This document shows, one piece after another, positions 43,079 through 51,372 of a DNA stretch of 64,000 nucleotides (positions within the stretch are counted from its first letter, which is position 1; every line of letters begins with the position of its first letter). The stretch covers positions 1 through 64,000 of the forward strand of contig CAJKMG010000009.1 of assembly GCA_905200945.1 (NCBI GenBank), in the 5' to 3' direction. A program made the translations under genes and the position numbers. The DNA comes from an uncultured Akkermansia sp. (lineage in GTDB: Bacteria > Verrucomicrobiota > Verrucomicrobiia > Verrucomicrobiales > Akkermansiaceae). The notes beneath the pieces are model-generated. The model ran no database searches. It worked only from the letters and a program-made list of their open reading frames with translations, and was not told the DNA's origin.

Positions 43079-44788
43079 ATGTCATCCTCAAAGGCGCAAC
43101 AAGATGAGTGGTCCGGAAAAATAGGCGTGATTCTCGCAGTGGCCGGCAGTGCCGTCGGGTTGGGAAATTTTCTGCGCTTTCCGGGGCTGGCTGCCCAATA
43201 TGGTGGGGGTGCCTTCATGGTGGCTTACGGCCTCATGCTTGTTTTGGTGGGCGTGCCCGTGGCGTGGGCGGAGTGGTCCATCGGGCGGCGCGGCGGCCAG
43301 ATGGGCGCCCATTGCGCCCCCGGCGTGTTCTGGTACCTGACCAAAGGGTCCAGGCTGTGGAAGTTTCTGGGCGTACTGGCGGTTCTGGGGCCTTCATCCG
43401 TGGCTTTTTACTACATGGTGGTGGAAGCGTGGTGCTGCGGCTATTTCTGGAAGATGCTCACCTGTCCGGAGGTTTTTGCCACGGCGGAGGGGACGGCTCA
43501 GACTTTTTTCAGTTTCACGGGCATGTACGGTGCCGGAAGCGCCCTGTTGTCGGACAATGGGCTGCTCTGGATCGTCGGCGGGGTTATTCTGCTGAACCTG
43601 GTAATTATTTACCGGGGCATCAGCAAGGGCATCGAAATGTTTTCGCGCTGGTTCATGCCGTTGCTGCTTTTGATTTCCCTGGTGCTGCTGGTGCGCATTT
43701 TGTGCATCGGCACGCCGGATCCCTCTTATCCGGACCGCAGCATCGAACAGGGACTGGGATATATGTGGAATCCCAGCAAAGTGCTGGTGGAGGAACTGGA
43801 CCGGGACAGCGGGGATTGGAAAACGGTTTCCATGGTATCGGCCTCCCATGCGGGAGCCCTGGATGAAGCCGTGAGGCAGGTGGAGATGTCCGGCGGAACC
43901 CGCAGGCTGACTGAGGTGACCTTGTGGGACGGCCTGAAAAATATTGAGCTTTGGATCGCTGCTGCCGGACAGGTTTTCCTGAGCCTTTCCGTAGGAACGG
44001 GGCTGATTCTGACGTATGCCAGCTATGTCAGGAAGAAAGAGGATATCGCGCTGAGCGGCTTTTCGGCCGCCGCCTCCAATGAAGTGTGTGAGGTGGGCAT
44101 CGCCGGCATGATGACGGTTCCTGCCGCCGTGGCGTTCCTGGGAGTGGCCGGAGCCGCCGGGCAGGGGACCTTCGCGCTGGGCTTCATGGTGCTCCCGCAG
44201 GCTTTTGCCAAAATGGGGTCCAGCGTGGTATTCGGCAGCCTGTTTTTCCTGCTTCTGACGGTGGCGGCGGTGACCAGCTCCATTTCCATGATGCAGGTGG
44301 GCCTGTCCTTTATTGAGGAATTCATGGGGCTGAAACGCAAAATGGCTGTGGTGGTGCAGGGCTTTTTTACGGCTACGGGCACGTTTATCGTTGCCTGGTA
44401 CAGCGGCAATCTGCTGGCGATGGATACTTATGATTTTTTTCTGGGCACGCTGTGTTTCTTTGTGAGCGCCATGGTGATGATGATTCTTTTTTCCTGGAAA
44501 CTGGGGGTGGACCGGGGATTGAAGGATCTGGAGGACAGTTCCGTCATCCGCATTCCCAGAATTTACCGTTTCATCATGAAGTTTGTGACGCCTACGTTGC
44601 TGCTGGCTATTTTCCTGGCCTGGCTGGCCCAGAATATCTGGGTGAAGCAGGCCGCGCCCATTGAAGCGCTGGGGCGGGGGGAACATGGGGCGGTCATTCC
44701 CATGGGGTTTCTGGCGGCTTATGCCCTGTTTCTGCTTTTCATCACCATGGCGTCCGGAAGGCATAAGGTGTACCACGGTCCGCGATAG
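43079..44788 (+). CDS. NSS-family sodium-dependent transporter
   Basis: The 569-residue membrane protein belongs to the neurotransmitter:sodium symporter (SNF) family: TM1 carries AVAGSAVGLGNFLRFPGLA then YGGGAFMVAYG, and about 12 hydrophobic segments follow. The substrate is likely an amino acid, as in LeuT and MhsT. A hydrophilic insert of about 60 residues (WKTVSMVSASHAGALDEAVR onwards) sits between TM segments, in the position of an outer loop. The ATG at 43079 opens the normal N-terminus; an upstream ATG at 43007 is less likely. Confidence 0.9.
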   Translation: MSSSKAQQDEWSGKIGVILAVAGSAVGLGNFLRFPGLAAQYGGGAFMVAYGLMLVLVGVPVAWAEWSIGRRGGQMGAHCAPGVFWYLTKGSRLWKFLGVLAVLGPSSVAFYYMVVEAWCCGYFWKMLTCPEVFATAEGTAQTFFSFTGMYGAGSALLSDNGLLWIVGGVILLNLVIIYRGISKGIEMFSRWFMPLLLLISLVLLVRILCIGTPDPSYPDRSIEQGLGYMWNPSKVLVEELDRDSGDWKTVSMVSASHAGALDEAVRQVEMSGGTRRLTEVTLWDGLKNIELWIAAAGQVFLSLSVGTGLILTYASYVRKKEDIALSGFSAAASNEVCEVGIAGMMTVPAAVAFLGVAGAAGQGTFALGFMVLPQAFAKMGSSVVFGSLFFLLLTVAAVTSSISMMQVGLSFIEEFMGLKRKMAVVVQGFFTATGTFIVAWYSGNLLAMDTYDFFLGTLCFFVSAMVMMILFSWKLGVDRGLKDLEDSSVIRIPRIYRFIMKFVTPTLLLAIFLAWLAQNIWVKQAAPIEALGRGEHGAVIPMGFLAAYALFLLFITMASGRHKVYHGPR

Positions 44789-44890
44789 GCGCGGAAAGGA
44801 CTGCGCGGATGCCCGTTTCCCGCAGTCTGCGGCAAGTTGGGAGGCAATCCGGAGGCTTGACCGGAGCCGGATTTGATATAGGCTGAAATC

Positions 44891-46450
44891 ATGTCCAGAA
44901 TAAGGAGGATACGCAGGAAAAAGCCCCGTACCGGCAGCGTCTGGAAAAAACTGCTGCTGTGGGGCGTGCTGGGGCTGCTTGTTCTGGCTGCTGCTGCGGT
45001 GGCGGGGTCTTATCTGTATGTCAGGGCCTACTTGAAGAGCGATGGTTTTTTAGCCATGCTGGAACAGTCCGCCGTTGATGATATGAATGTGGAGACAGCC
45101 AGGATAGATCCCCTTGACTGGGACGGTTCCGGCATCCGGTGCGGCGGCGTAGTAATGGAGGGGCATGAGTTTTTGACTTCCCTTCAGGCCAGGAATATTG
45201 AGACGGAATTCAGCCGCTGGGAGTTGCTGAAGCGCGCTTTTGTCATTACCTCCGTCAATATTGCGGAGCTGAAGCTTCATCTCGCTCCCGTGTCTTTCCG
45301 TTTCAGGGAAAAGCCGGAAGGGCCCAGGAGCTGGGCGGAAGAGAATATTCTTCCGGATACGTTCCGTCTGGAAAAGGGGAGCATTGATTCCCTGTCCGTT
45401 TCCTATGGGGAGGCCGGCCGGCTGTATGTTTTGGACGGGGCCCGCGTGGAGAGCGCCTATGACGCCGGTTCCAGCCAGTACAGGTTTGATGTGCGCGGGG
45501 GAAAGCTGCTTCTTCCTTTCCAGGGATGCCCGGAGTTTTCCCTGATGTCCGGTACAGCGCAGTTTAACCATTCCAGCAGAAGGGTGAACATTCCGTCCTG
45601 CCGCCTGACTACGGATGCCGGCGGTTATTTGGACATTAAGGGGGACTGGGACGGCTCTTCCTCCTCCTGGACGGCGAATGTGGTGGTGAACGGTGTCCCT
45701 GTCTCTTCCATCCTGGAAGACCATTGGAGAAAGCATGTCCATGGCAGCGTGAGCGGCGGAATAGACCTGCGCGGCGGACGGGACGGCGTAACCCATGTGG
45801 CCGGACTTGCCAGGTTGCAGGGCGGCATGCTGACCGGCCTTCCCGTTTTAGACCGGCTGGCTCTGTTCTGCGGTTCTTCCAGATTCCGGAATCTTCCCCT
45901 GCACGAGGCGTCCGCCCAGTTCGTCTATCAGGAATCCGCCTGGCATATTTCCAATATTCTGGTGGAAAGTGAAAACCTGGTGAGGGTGGAAGGCTGGCTG
46001 GAAATCGGGAAAGGGGGGGCGCTGACCGGAAGGCTGCAGGTGGGGCTGCGGGCCGACGGCCTGTGGAAAGCTCTTCCGGGTTTTTCCGATGTGTTTTCCG
46101 TTTCCCGCCAGGGAGCGGGAGGCAATCTGGCATGGGCCAATGTGAATATCGGAGGGACGCTGGACAACCCGTCGGAGGACTTGTCCGCGCGGCTCATCAA
46201 GGCGGCGGGAAACCGCCTGACGGAAATAGGAATGGGTAAGGCGGCTGAAGTGGCGGATGTCGCGGCGCGGCTGCTGAACAGGGGAACCGGGAAAAACGGA
46301 GCGGGGGATGGTGCGGAACATAATGGCCGCAAGTTCAGGATTCCCGCCGCGGACGAAGTTCCCGCCCCGGTTGTGCCGCGGCTGCAGGACGCTGCGGAAA
46401 AGGGGCTTAAAACAGGGAATGACCTGATGAACGAATTAATGAATTGGTAA
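44891..46450 (+). CDS. AsmA-like envelope protein
   Basis: The 519-residue protein has a basic N-terminus (RIRRIRRKKPR), one membrane anchor (LLLWGVLGLLVLAAAAVAGS), then a long beta-rich periplasmic part with features of AsmA/TamB-like lipid-transfer proteins (VETARIDPLDWDGSGIRCGG, IETEFSRWELLKRAFVITSV, and the late VNIGGTLDNPSEDLSARLIK). The closing NPSEDLSARL motif is widespread in such proteins. It lies 102 bases after the NSS gene and is followed by the IF-1-like gene. Function in lipid transport is inference. Confidence 0.75.
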   Translation: MSRIRRIRRKKPRTGSVWKKLLLWGVLGLLVLAAAAVAGSYLYVRAYLKSDGFLAMLEQSAVDDMNVETARIDPLDWDGSGIRCGGVVMEGHEFLTSLQARNIETEFSRWELLKRAFVITSVNIAELKLHLAPVSFRFREKPEGPRSWAEENILPDTFRLEKGSIDSLSVSYGEAGRLYVLDGARVESAYDAGSSQYRFDVRGGKLLLPFQGCPEFSLMSGTAQFNHSSRRVNIPSCRLTTDAGGYLDIKGDWDGSSSSWTANVVVNGVPVSSILEDHWRKHVHGSVSGGIDLRGGRDGVTHVAGLARLQGGMLTGLPVLDRLALFCGSSRFRNLPLHEASAQFVYQESAWHISNILVESENLVRVEGWLEIGKGGALTGRLQVGLRADGLWKALPGFSDVFSVSRQGAGGNLAWANVNIGGTLDNPSEDLSARLIKAAGNRLTEIGMGKAAEVADVAARLLNRGTGKNGAGDGAEHNGRKFRIPAADEVPAPVVPRLQDAAEKGLKTGNDLMNELMNW

Positions 46451-46464
46451 CCCGTTTTTTGCAG

Positions 46465-46689
46465 ATGAAACCTTATCCCTGCCAAATGGTGCAGGCGGTC
46501 GCCGTTATCGTGGAGCGTATCGCGGATACGGCTTTCCGCGCCACCCTTCCGAATGGCAAAACCGCTGTGGCTTTTGTAGAAAAAAAGAACGCTTCCCTGA
46601 GGGAGCTGCTCAAGCCGGGCGACCGGGTGAACGTGACGATTTGCCCGGCGGATTTTGACCGCGCCCGAATAGACGGCATGGCGGAATGA
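46465..46689 (+). CDS. IF-1-like S1-fold protein
   Basis: The 74-residue product resembles translation initiation factor IF-1: IVERIADTAFRATLPNGKTA, then LKPGDRVNVTICPADFDRAR, the GDRV and P-D-x-R-x-RI motifs of the family. It lacks the usual IF-1 N-terminus and central GKMRKNYIRI, so it is divergent. It may be a second, specialised IF-1 or an RNA chaperone. The start at 46465 is the first ATG; a TTG at 46444 would overlap the preceding gene. It follows the AsmA-like gene by 14 bases. Confidence 0.7.
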   Translation: MKPYPCQMVQAVAVIVERIADTAFRATLPNGKTAVAFVEKKNASLRELLKPGDRVNVTICPADFDRARIDGMAE

Positions 46690-46802
46690 GGCGGTGAGTT
46701 TTTCCCTTCATCATTGGGGGAAAGAGGCATCGCGCGAGGCAGGAAAACCGCTGTAAAACGGAACTGTCCCCATGACGGGATTGATGCGGGAAGGACTTAC
46801 TT

Positions 46803-47411
46803 TTACAGCCGGGTTCGTCCTTCCAAAGCTTTCATCAGCGTCAGCGTGTCCGCATGGCTGAGGCCGGAGCCGGCCGGCAGTCCCTGGGCAGGACGGGAAA
46901 TCCTGCAATCCATTTCTTTGAGCAGGTGGTGGAGATAGGCGGACGTAGCTTCACCTTCCACGTCGGAACCTGTTGCCAGAATGACTTCGCAATCAGGTTG
47001 CCGGGAGACGCGTTCCACCAGGGATTGAATATTGAGGTCTTCCGGCTCCACATCATCCAGAGGGGAAAGCTTGCCGCCCAGACAGTGGTACAATCCGCGG
47101 TAGGCGCTGCTGCGTTCAATGGGGATGACGTCCGTGGCCTGTTCCACCACGCAGATGAGGCGGCTGTCCCTTTCTTCATCACGGCAGGCGGCGCAGGGTT
47201 CCCCTTCCGTGCTGAAGAAACCGCAGACGGGGCAGGGCGTGACGTGTTCCGCCGCCTGGCCGATGGTGCGGGCAATCGCCTCCGCTTCTCCCATGTGCCC
47301 CTGAAGCATCCACAGGGCCATGCGTTCCGCGCCGCGGGTGCCGATGCCCGGAAGCTGTTTCAGGGCGGTTACCAGTTCAAGCACGGGAATGGGATAGTCC
47401 AGATTATTCAT
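46803..47411 (-). CDS. recR: Recombination mediator RecR
   Basis: This 202-residue protein works with RecO (and RecF) to load RecA. The helix-hairpin-helix (ALKQLPGIGTRGAERMALWM), the four-cysteine zinc site (CPVCGFFSTEGEPCAAC) and the TOPRIM domain (RLICVVEQATDVIPIE then LATGSDVEGEATSAYL) are all present. The start at 47411 overlaps the upstream membrane-protein stop by 4 bases (ATGA). A longer frame to 47654 is not a real N-terminus. Confidence 0.96.
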   Translation of the reverse strand: MNNLDYPIPVLELVTALKQLPGIGTRGAERMALWMLQGHMGEAEAIARTIGQAAEHVTPCPVCGFFSTEGEPCAACRDEERDSRLICVVEQATDVIPIERSSAYRGLYHCLGGKLSPLDDVEPEDLNIQSLVERVSRQPDCEVILATGSDVEGEATSAYLHHLLKEMDCRISRPAQGLPAGSGLSHADTLTLMKALEGRTRL

Positions 47412-47854
47412 GAGCGGGAGGAGGTTCGGGATGAGGCCGGACAGGAAGGGGGGGAAGGCCAAAGGATGGCGAGCGCGCCCGCGCTCCCTGCTGACAGCAG
47501 GCACGGGATGGCATTGAAGAAAAAGCCCCACAGCCCCAGTACTGGGGTAAAGCAGGCCAGAAGAAGGAGGAAAGCGGCCAGAACGGCCGTTTTGCGGAGT
47601 GTTCCGCGGATGAGCAGCAAATCGTAAACGAGGGCCAGCGTTATCGCCATGCACAGCAGGAATCCCGTGCCGGGGGAAAGGGCGGGGGCTTCAGGAGGAA
47701 GCAGAAACGGGACGGATGCCATGGCTTCCTTCAGGCCCCGGGCCCAGACGGGAGTAATGCCCAGGGAGTAGAGCGCCACAATCAGGATAAGCCCGGCTAC
47801 GGAGAACAGGGCCCAGCGCATGAGCAGAATGTCCTGGTGCGTTTTGGCGGGCAT
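47408..47854 (-). CDS. Small membrane protein, function unknown
   Basis: The 148-residue protein has three or four hydrophobic segments (LFSVAGLILIVALYSLGITP, TGFLLCMAITLALVYDLLLI, TAVLAAFLLLLACFTPVLGL) and a Ser/Pro-rich tail. No family is recognised. Its stop overlaps the recR start by 4 bases, so the two are translationally coupled, but that does not show a shared function. Confidence 0.55.
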   Translation of the reverse strand: MPAKTHQDILLMRWALFSVAGLILIVALYSLGITPVWARGLKEAMASVPFLLPPEAPALSPGTGFLLCMAITLALVYDLLLIRGTLRKTAVLAAFLLLLACFTPVLGLWGFFFNAIPCLLSAGSAGALAILWPSPPSCPASSRTSSRS

Positions 47855-47865
47855 GGCTTTAAATG

Positions 47866-47916
47866 AAAAAGCGGAAGCACGATGGCTGCGGGGGCCGCAA
47901 ACATCAGCGCTTCCGC
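47866..47916 (-). terminator. Terminator after fabF
   Basis: GCGGAAGC at 47871-47878 pairs with GCTTCCGC at 47909-47916, and a second short hairpin (TGCGG/CCGCA) nests inside the loop. On the - strand the stem is followed by five T. It lies about 24 bases after the fabF stop and just before the next gene on the same strand. Confidence 0.65.
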
Positions 47917-47939
47917 CGGAAAGGAGGGGCCTGAAAGGG

Positions 47940-49187
47940 TCAGGCGAATCGTTTCACAATGACGGAGGAGTTATGCCCCCCAAAGCCGAAGGAGTTGCTC
48001 AGGACGGCGTCCACCTTGGTTTCTCGGGCCTTATTGGGCACGCAGTCCAGGTCGCATTCCGGATCCTGGTTATCAACATTGATGGTGGGCGGGATGATGT
48101 TGTCCTGCATGGCCATCAGGCAGGCGGCCAGTTCCACGCCTCCGGCGGCGCCCAGGAGGTGGCCGGTCATGGATTTGGTGGAACTGATCAGAAGCCCGTT
48201 TTTAGCATGGTCGCCGAAAACGGCCTTGATGGCCTTGATTTCGCAGATGTCGCCCAGCGGGGTGGAGGTGCCGTGCGTGTTGACGTAGTCGATATCTTCC
48301 GGCTTCATCCCTGCGTGTTCCAGAGCCATTTTCATGCAACGGGCGGCGCCGCGGCCTTCCGGGTCCGGGGCAGTAAGATGGTAAGCATCCGCAGAGATAC
48401 CGTATCCGACGAGTTCCCCGTAAATTTTTGCGCCGCGCTTCTGGGCGTGTTCCAACGTTTCCAGAATGACGACGCCGGCTCCTTCTCCCATGACAAAGCC
48501 ATCGCGGTCCACGTCGTACGGGCGGGAGGCCCGCTGGGGTTCGTCGTTGCGTGAGCTGAGGGCTTTCATGTTGCTGAATCCCGCCACGCCCGTGGGCAGA
48601 ATGGTGGCTTCCGCACCGCCGCAGACCATGACGTCGGCATCGCCGAATTTCATGATGCGCCAGGCTTCCCCGATGTTGTGGTTGGAGGTGGCGCAGGCCG
48701 TGACGATGGACATGTTCGGACCGCCGAGGCCGTATTCCATGGAGATGAGGCCGGAGGCAATGTTGCTGATCATGTACGGAATCATGAAGGGGGACACGCG
48801 GGCCGGTCCCTTGGAAAGAAGCGTGGCATGCTGGCTTTCCAGCGTGCCGAGGCCGCCGATGCCGCTGCCCACCATGACGCCGATGCGGGTTTTGTCCTCC
48901 GCTTCCAGATCCAGCCCGGAATCCTTGAGGGCCATTCCGGCAGCGCCCATGGCAAAGTGCGTGAAGCGGTCCACGCGGCGGGCGTCCTTGGGCGTCTTGA
49001 AGTACGGAGTGGGATCGAAATCCTTGACTTCACCAGCGATTTTCGTGGAGTAGCCGGTAACATCCATGGACTTGATGGTGTCAATGCCGCTGCGGCCAGC
49101 CTTCATGGCTTCCCAAGTGGATGCGAGATCATTGCCCAGAGGGCTGATCACTCCGATGCCGGTGATAACAATTCTGCGGTCGGTCAT
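47940..49187 (-). CDS. fabF: 3-Oxoacyl-ACP synthase II
   Basis: The 415-residue condensing enzyme elongates fatty acids. The catalytic Cys-His-His triad is in VTACATSNHNIG, THGTSTPLGD and KSMTGHLLGAAGG; other signatures are RIVITGIGVISPLG and MVGSGIGG. The start at 49187 (MTDRRIVITG) is the family norm; a longer frame to 49319 is not. No other fab gene is adjacent here. It is preceded by a 290-base spacer. Confidence 0.95.
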   Translation of the reverse strand: MTDRRIVITGIGVISPLGNDLASTWEAMKAGRSGIDTIKSMDVTGYSTKIAGEVKDFDPTPYFKTPKDARRVDRFTHFAMGAAGMALKDSGLDLEAEDKTRIGVMVGSGIGGLGTLESQHATLLSKGPARVSPFMIPYMISNIASGLISMEYGLGGPNMSIVTACATSNHNIGEAWRIMKFGDADVMVCGGAEATILPTGVAGFSNMKALSSRNDEPQRASRPYDVDRDGFVMGEGAGVVILETLEHAQKRGAKIYGELVGYGISADAYHLTAPDPEGRGAARCMKMALEHAGMKPEDIDYVNTHGTSTPLGDICEIKAIKAVFGDHAKNGLLISSTKSMTGHLLGAAGGVELAACLMAMQDNIIPPTINVDNQDPECDLDCVPNKARETKVDAVLSNSFGFGGHNSSVIVKRFA

Positions 49188-49260
49188 AATAAGTGTGAGT
49201 GGTTGCAAATAATGCTTAAACCAGAATAGGCGACATTGCAGGAAAGTCAAGCTAATCCCC

Positions 49261-49287
49261 CCTGTTTCCCGGTATGGAGGAAACAGG
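49261..49287. repeat. 9-bp hairpin between msrB and fabF
   Basis: CCTGTTTCC at 49261-49269 pairs with GGAAACAGG at 49279-49287 with a 9-base loop. It sits in the 292-base spacer between the msrB stop and the fabF start, where no gene is seen. No T run follows on the - strand, so a terminator role is weak. Confidence 0.45.
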
Positions 49288-49479
49288 ATGGGAGGAAGGC
49301 CGTATCCTGTTGCCGGCAAGGCCTTTGCGGGTAAGGGTATTCCATGCTGCCTGCCGCGGCTCCGGGGGCGTGAACGGATTTAAGGATAAATTACGCCACG
49401 GCGGCCGCGTCCGGCAGTGCGAGGGGCGGCGGCCAGTTTCCGGGGCGTCCGGACGGATATTTTTTCCCGTCGTGCGCTT

Positions 49480-49995
49480 TTAACGGGAGACATCAGCCGA
49501 CATCTGAAGAGGTGCGGCCCGGAATTCCAGGGAAAGGGAGTTGACGCAGTAGCGCATATTCTTCGGAGTCAGGCGTTCTCCATTGAAAATATGTCCCAGA
49601 TGCCCTCCACAGCAGGCGCATGTGATTTCCGTGCGCCGCCCGTAGCCCGCATGGACGCTTGTGACAGCGTCCGGCAGGGAATCATCAAAGCAGGGCCAGC
49701 CGCATCCGGCATCAAATTTGTCTTCCGACCGGAACAGGGGAGAACCGCATTTGCGGCAGGAATAGATGCCCTGCTCAAATAAATTGACGAATTCCCCGGA
49801 AAATGGCGGTTCCGTTCCCTGGTGTTCGATAATGCGTTTTTCCGTTTCCGTGAGGGGACGGCGCGTTTGGGGGGCGTCAGGGCCGGGCACGTCCCGGGAG
49901 GCGGGAATTCCTCCATTCACGGCCATGACTCCAGCCACGCCTTCCGCAATTATTCCTATCCATGATGCCCAGTGTCTCCGCTCTTCCTGATTCAT
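49480..49995 (-). CDS. msrB: Peptide-methionine (R)-S-oxide reductase
   Basis: The 171-residue enzyme repairs R-methionine sulfoxide. The catalytic cysteine is in RYCVNSLSLEF; zinc cysteines are in SCRKCGSPLF and ITCACCGGHLGHIF; also DKFDAGCGWPCF. The first 45 residues form an unusual N-terminal extension with a weak hydrophobic stretch (WIGIIAEGVAGVMAV), so export to the periplasm is possible but unproven. No MsrA domain is fused. Confidence 0.93.
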   Translation of the reverse strand: MNQEERRHWASWIGIIAEGVAGVMAVNGGIPASRDVPGPDAPQTRRPLTETEKRIIEHQGTEPPFSGEFVNLFEQGIYSCRKCGSPLFRSEDKFDAGCGWPCFDDSLPDAVTSVHAGYGRRTEITCACCGGHLGHIFNGERLTPKNMRYCVNSLSLEFRAAPLQMSADVSR

Positions 49996-50106
49996 ATGTG
50001 CTTATGACCAGGTTGGAGCGGATTTTGCTCATTCATAAATCAATATCTTGCGGATGTTGTCATTTTTAAGGGGAGAGGCCTGAAAATGTGGAAACCAATG
50101 GAAGAG

Positions 50107-51186
50107 TTAATCCTCCAGATTCAGCCAGAGTTGTTCCCAGATGCCCTGCCGCTGTTCTTCCTGGGGATGGGAGACGGACAGCCCCAAAAGGCGGAATGTA
50201 CGGTCTCCGGAATCCAGTTCTTTCATCAGGAGCCGGGCCAGAGGGAGGATGTCCTCTTTTTCCGTCAGCGTTTCCGGAACAGTCATGCAGCGGGTTTTTT
50301 GGACGAAGTCCGGGAATTTAACTTTCAGGGTAAGGGTGTTTCCCCGGAATCCGGAACGTGCCAGGCGCCTTGCGAGTTCTTCCGCCAGCAGGGGGAGATG
50401 TTGTTCCTGCGCATCCTCCCTGGTGATGTTTTCCCGGTAGGTTTCTTCACAACCTACGGATTTGCGAATGCGGGAAGGTTCCACGGGGCGGTCGTCCACA
50501 CCGCGGGCGAAGTTGTAGAAGATGGCTCCTGTCTTGCCAAAATGCCGCACCAGGAAGTCTTTGTCCCGTGCCCGGAGCTGCGCCCCATTAGTGATGGAAA
50601 GAGAACGCATGCGTTCGGCGGTGGCGTGGCCGACCCCCCAGAAAGCCTCAATGGGAAGTGCCGCGATGAATTTCTCCGCCCGGGATGGATGGATTGTGAA
50701 CAGCCCGTCCGGCTTGCGGTAATCAGAGGCGATTTTTGCCAGGAATTTGTTGTAGGAAACGCCGGCGGAAGCCGTCAGGTGAAGTTCCTGGCGGATTTCT
50801 TTCTTAATCCTCCTCGCTATGTCGACGGCCAGCGGAATGCCCGGCTTGTTTTCCGTGACGTCCAGAAAAGCTTCATCCAGGGAAAGGGGTTCCACCAGGT
50901 CTGTATAACGGTGAAAGATGGCGTGTATCTGCGCGGAGACGGTCTTGTATACTTCCATGCGGTTGCGGGTGAAAATCAACTGGGGGCAAAGCTTGAGAGC
51001 TTTCATGGAAGGCATGGCGGAACGCACTCCGAAACGGCGCGCCTCATAGCTGGCCGCCGCTACCACGCCGCGCATTTCAGGCCGGCCTACGGCGATGGGT
51101 TTGCCGCGGTATTCGGGATGGTCCCGCTGTTCGATGGATGCGTAAAAGGCATCCATATCCACATGGATGATTTTTCTCTGGTTCAT
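50107..51186 (-). CDS. dinB: DNA polymerase IV
   Basis: The 359-residue Y-family polymerase performs translesion synthesis. Catalytic motifs are IIHVDMDAFYASIEQRD and EPLSLDEAFLDVTENKPG, with SAGVSYNKFLAKIASDYRKP and the little-finger domain to the C-terminus. The end (EQLWLNLED) contains a possible sliding-clamp binding motif. It appears monocistronic; regulation by LexA cannot be seen. Confidence 0.95.
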   Translation of the reverse strand: MNQRKIIHVDMDAFYASIEQRDHPEYRGKPIAVGRPEMRGVVAAASYEARRFGVRSAMPSMKALKLCPQLIFTRNRMEVYKTVSAQIHAIFHRYTDLVEPLSLDEAFLDVTENKPGIPLAVDIARRIKKEIRQELHLTASAGVSYNKFLAKIASDYRKPDGLFTIHPSRAEKFIAALPIEAFWGVGHATAERMRSLSITNGAQLRARDKDFLVRHFGKTGAIFYNFARGVDDRPVEPSRIRKSVGCEETYRENITREDAQEQHLPLLAEELARRLARSGFRGNTLTLKVKFPDFVQKTRCMTVPETLTEKEDILPLARLLMKELDSGDRTFRLLGLSVSHPQEEQRQGIWEQLWLNLED

Positions 51187-51372
51187 AGGAGCCGCTTCAT
51201 GATTCCTGACGGGGCGGAAAACATGAGGAAATGGGATGCCCCATCATAACCCGTCTTATCCTGCAAGTCCAGTTGGAAGGAGAGGCTCCGGCAGGGAGGT
51301 GAAAGAAAGGAGGATTTTTAGGAACGGGAAGATTTAAGTGAAAAAATCTTCCGGGTATGGTAAATTCCGGGC

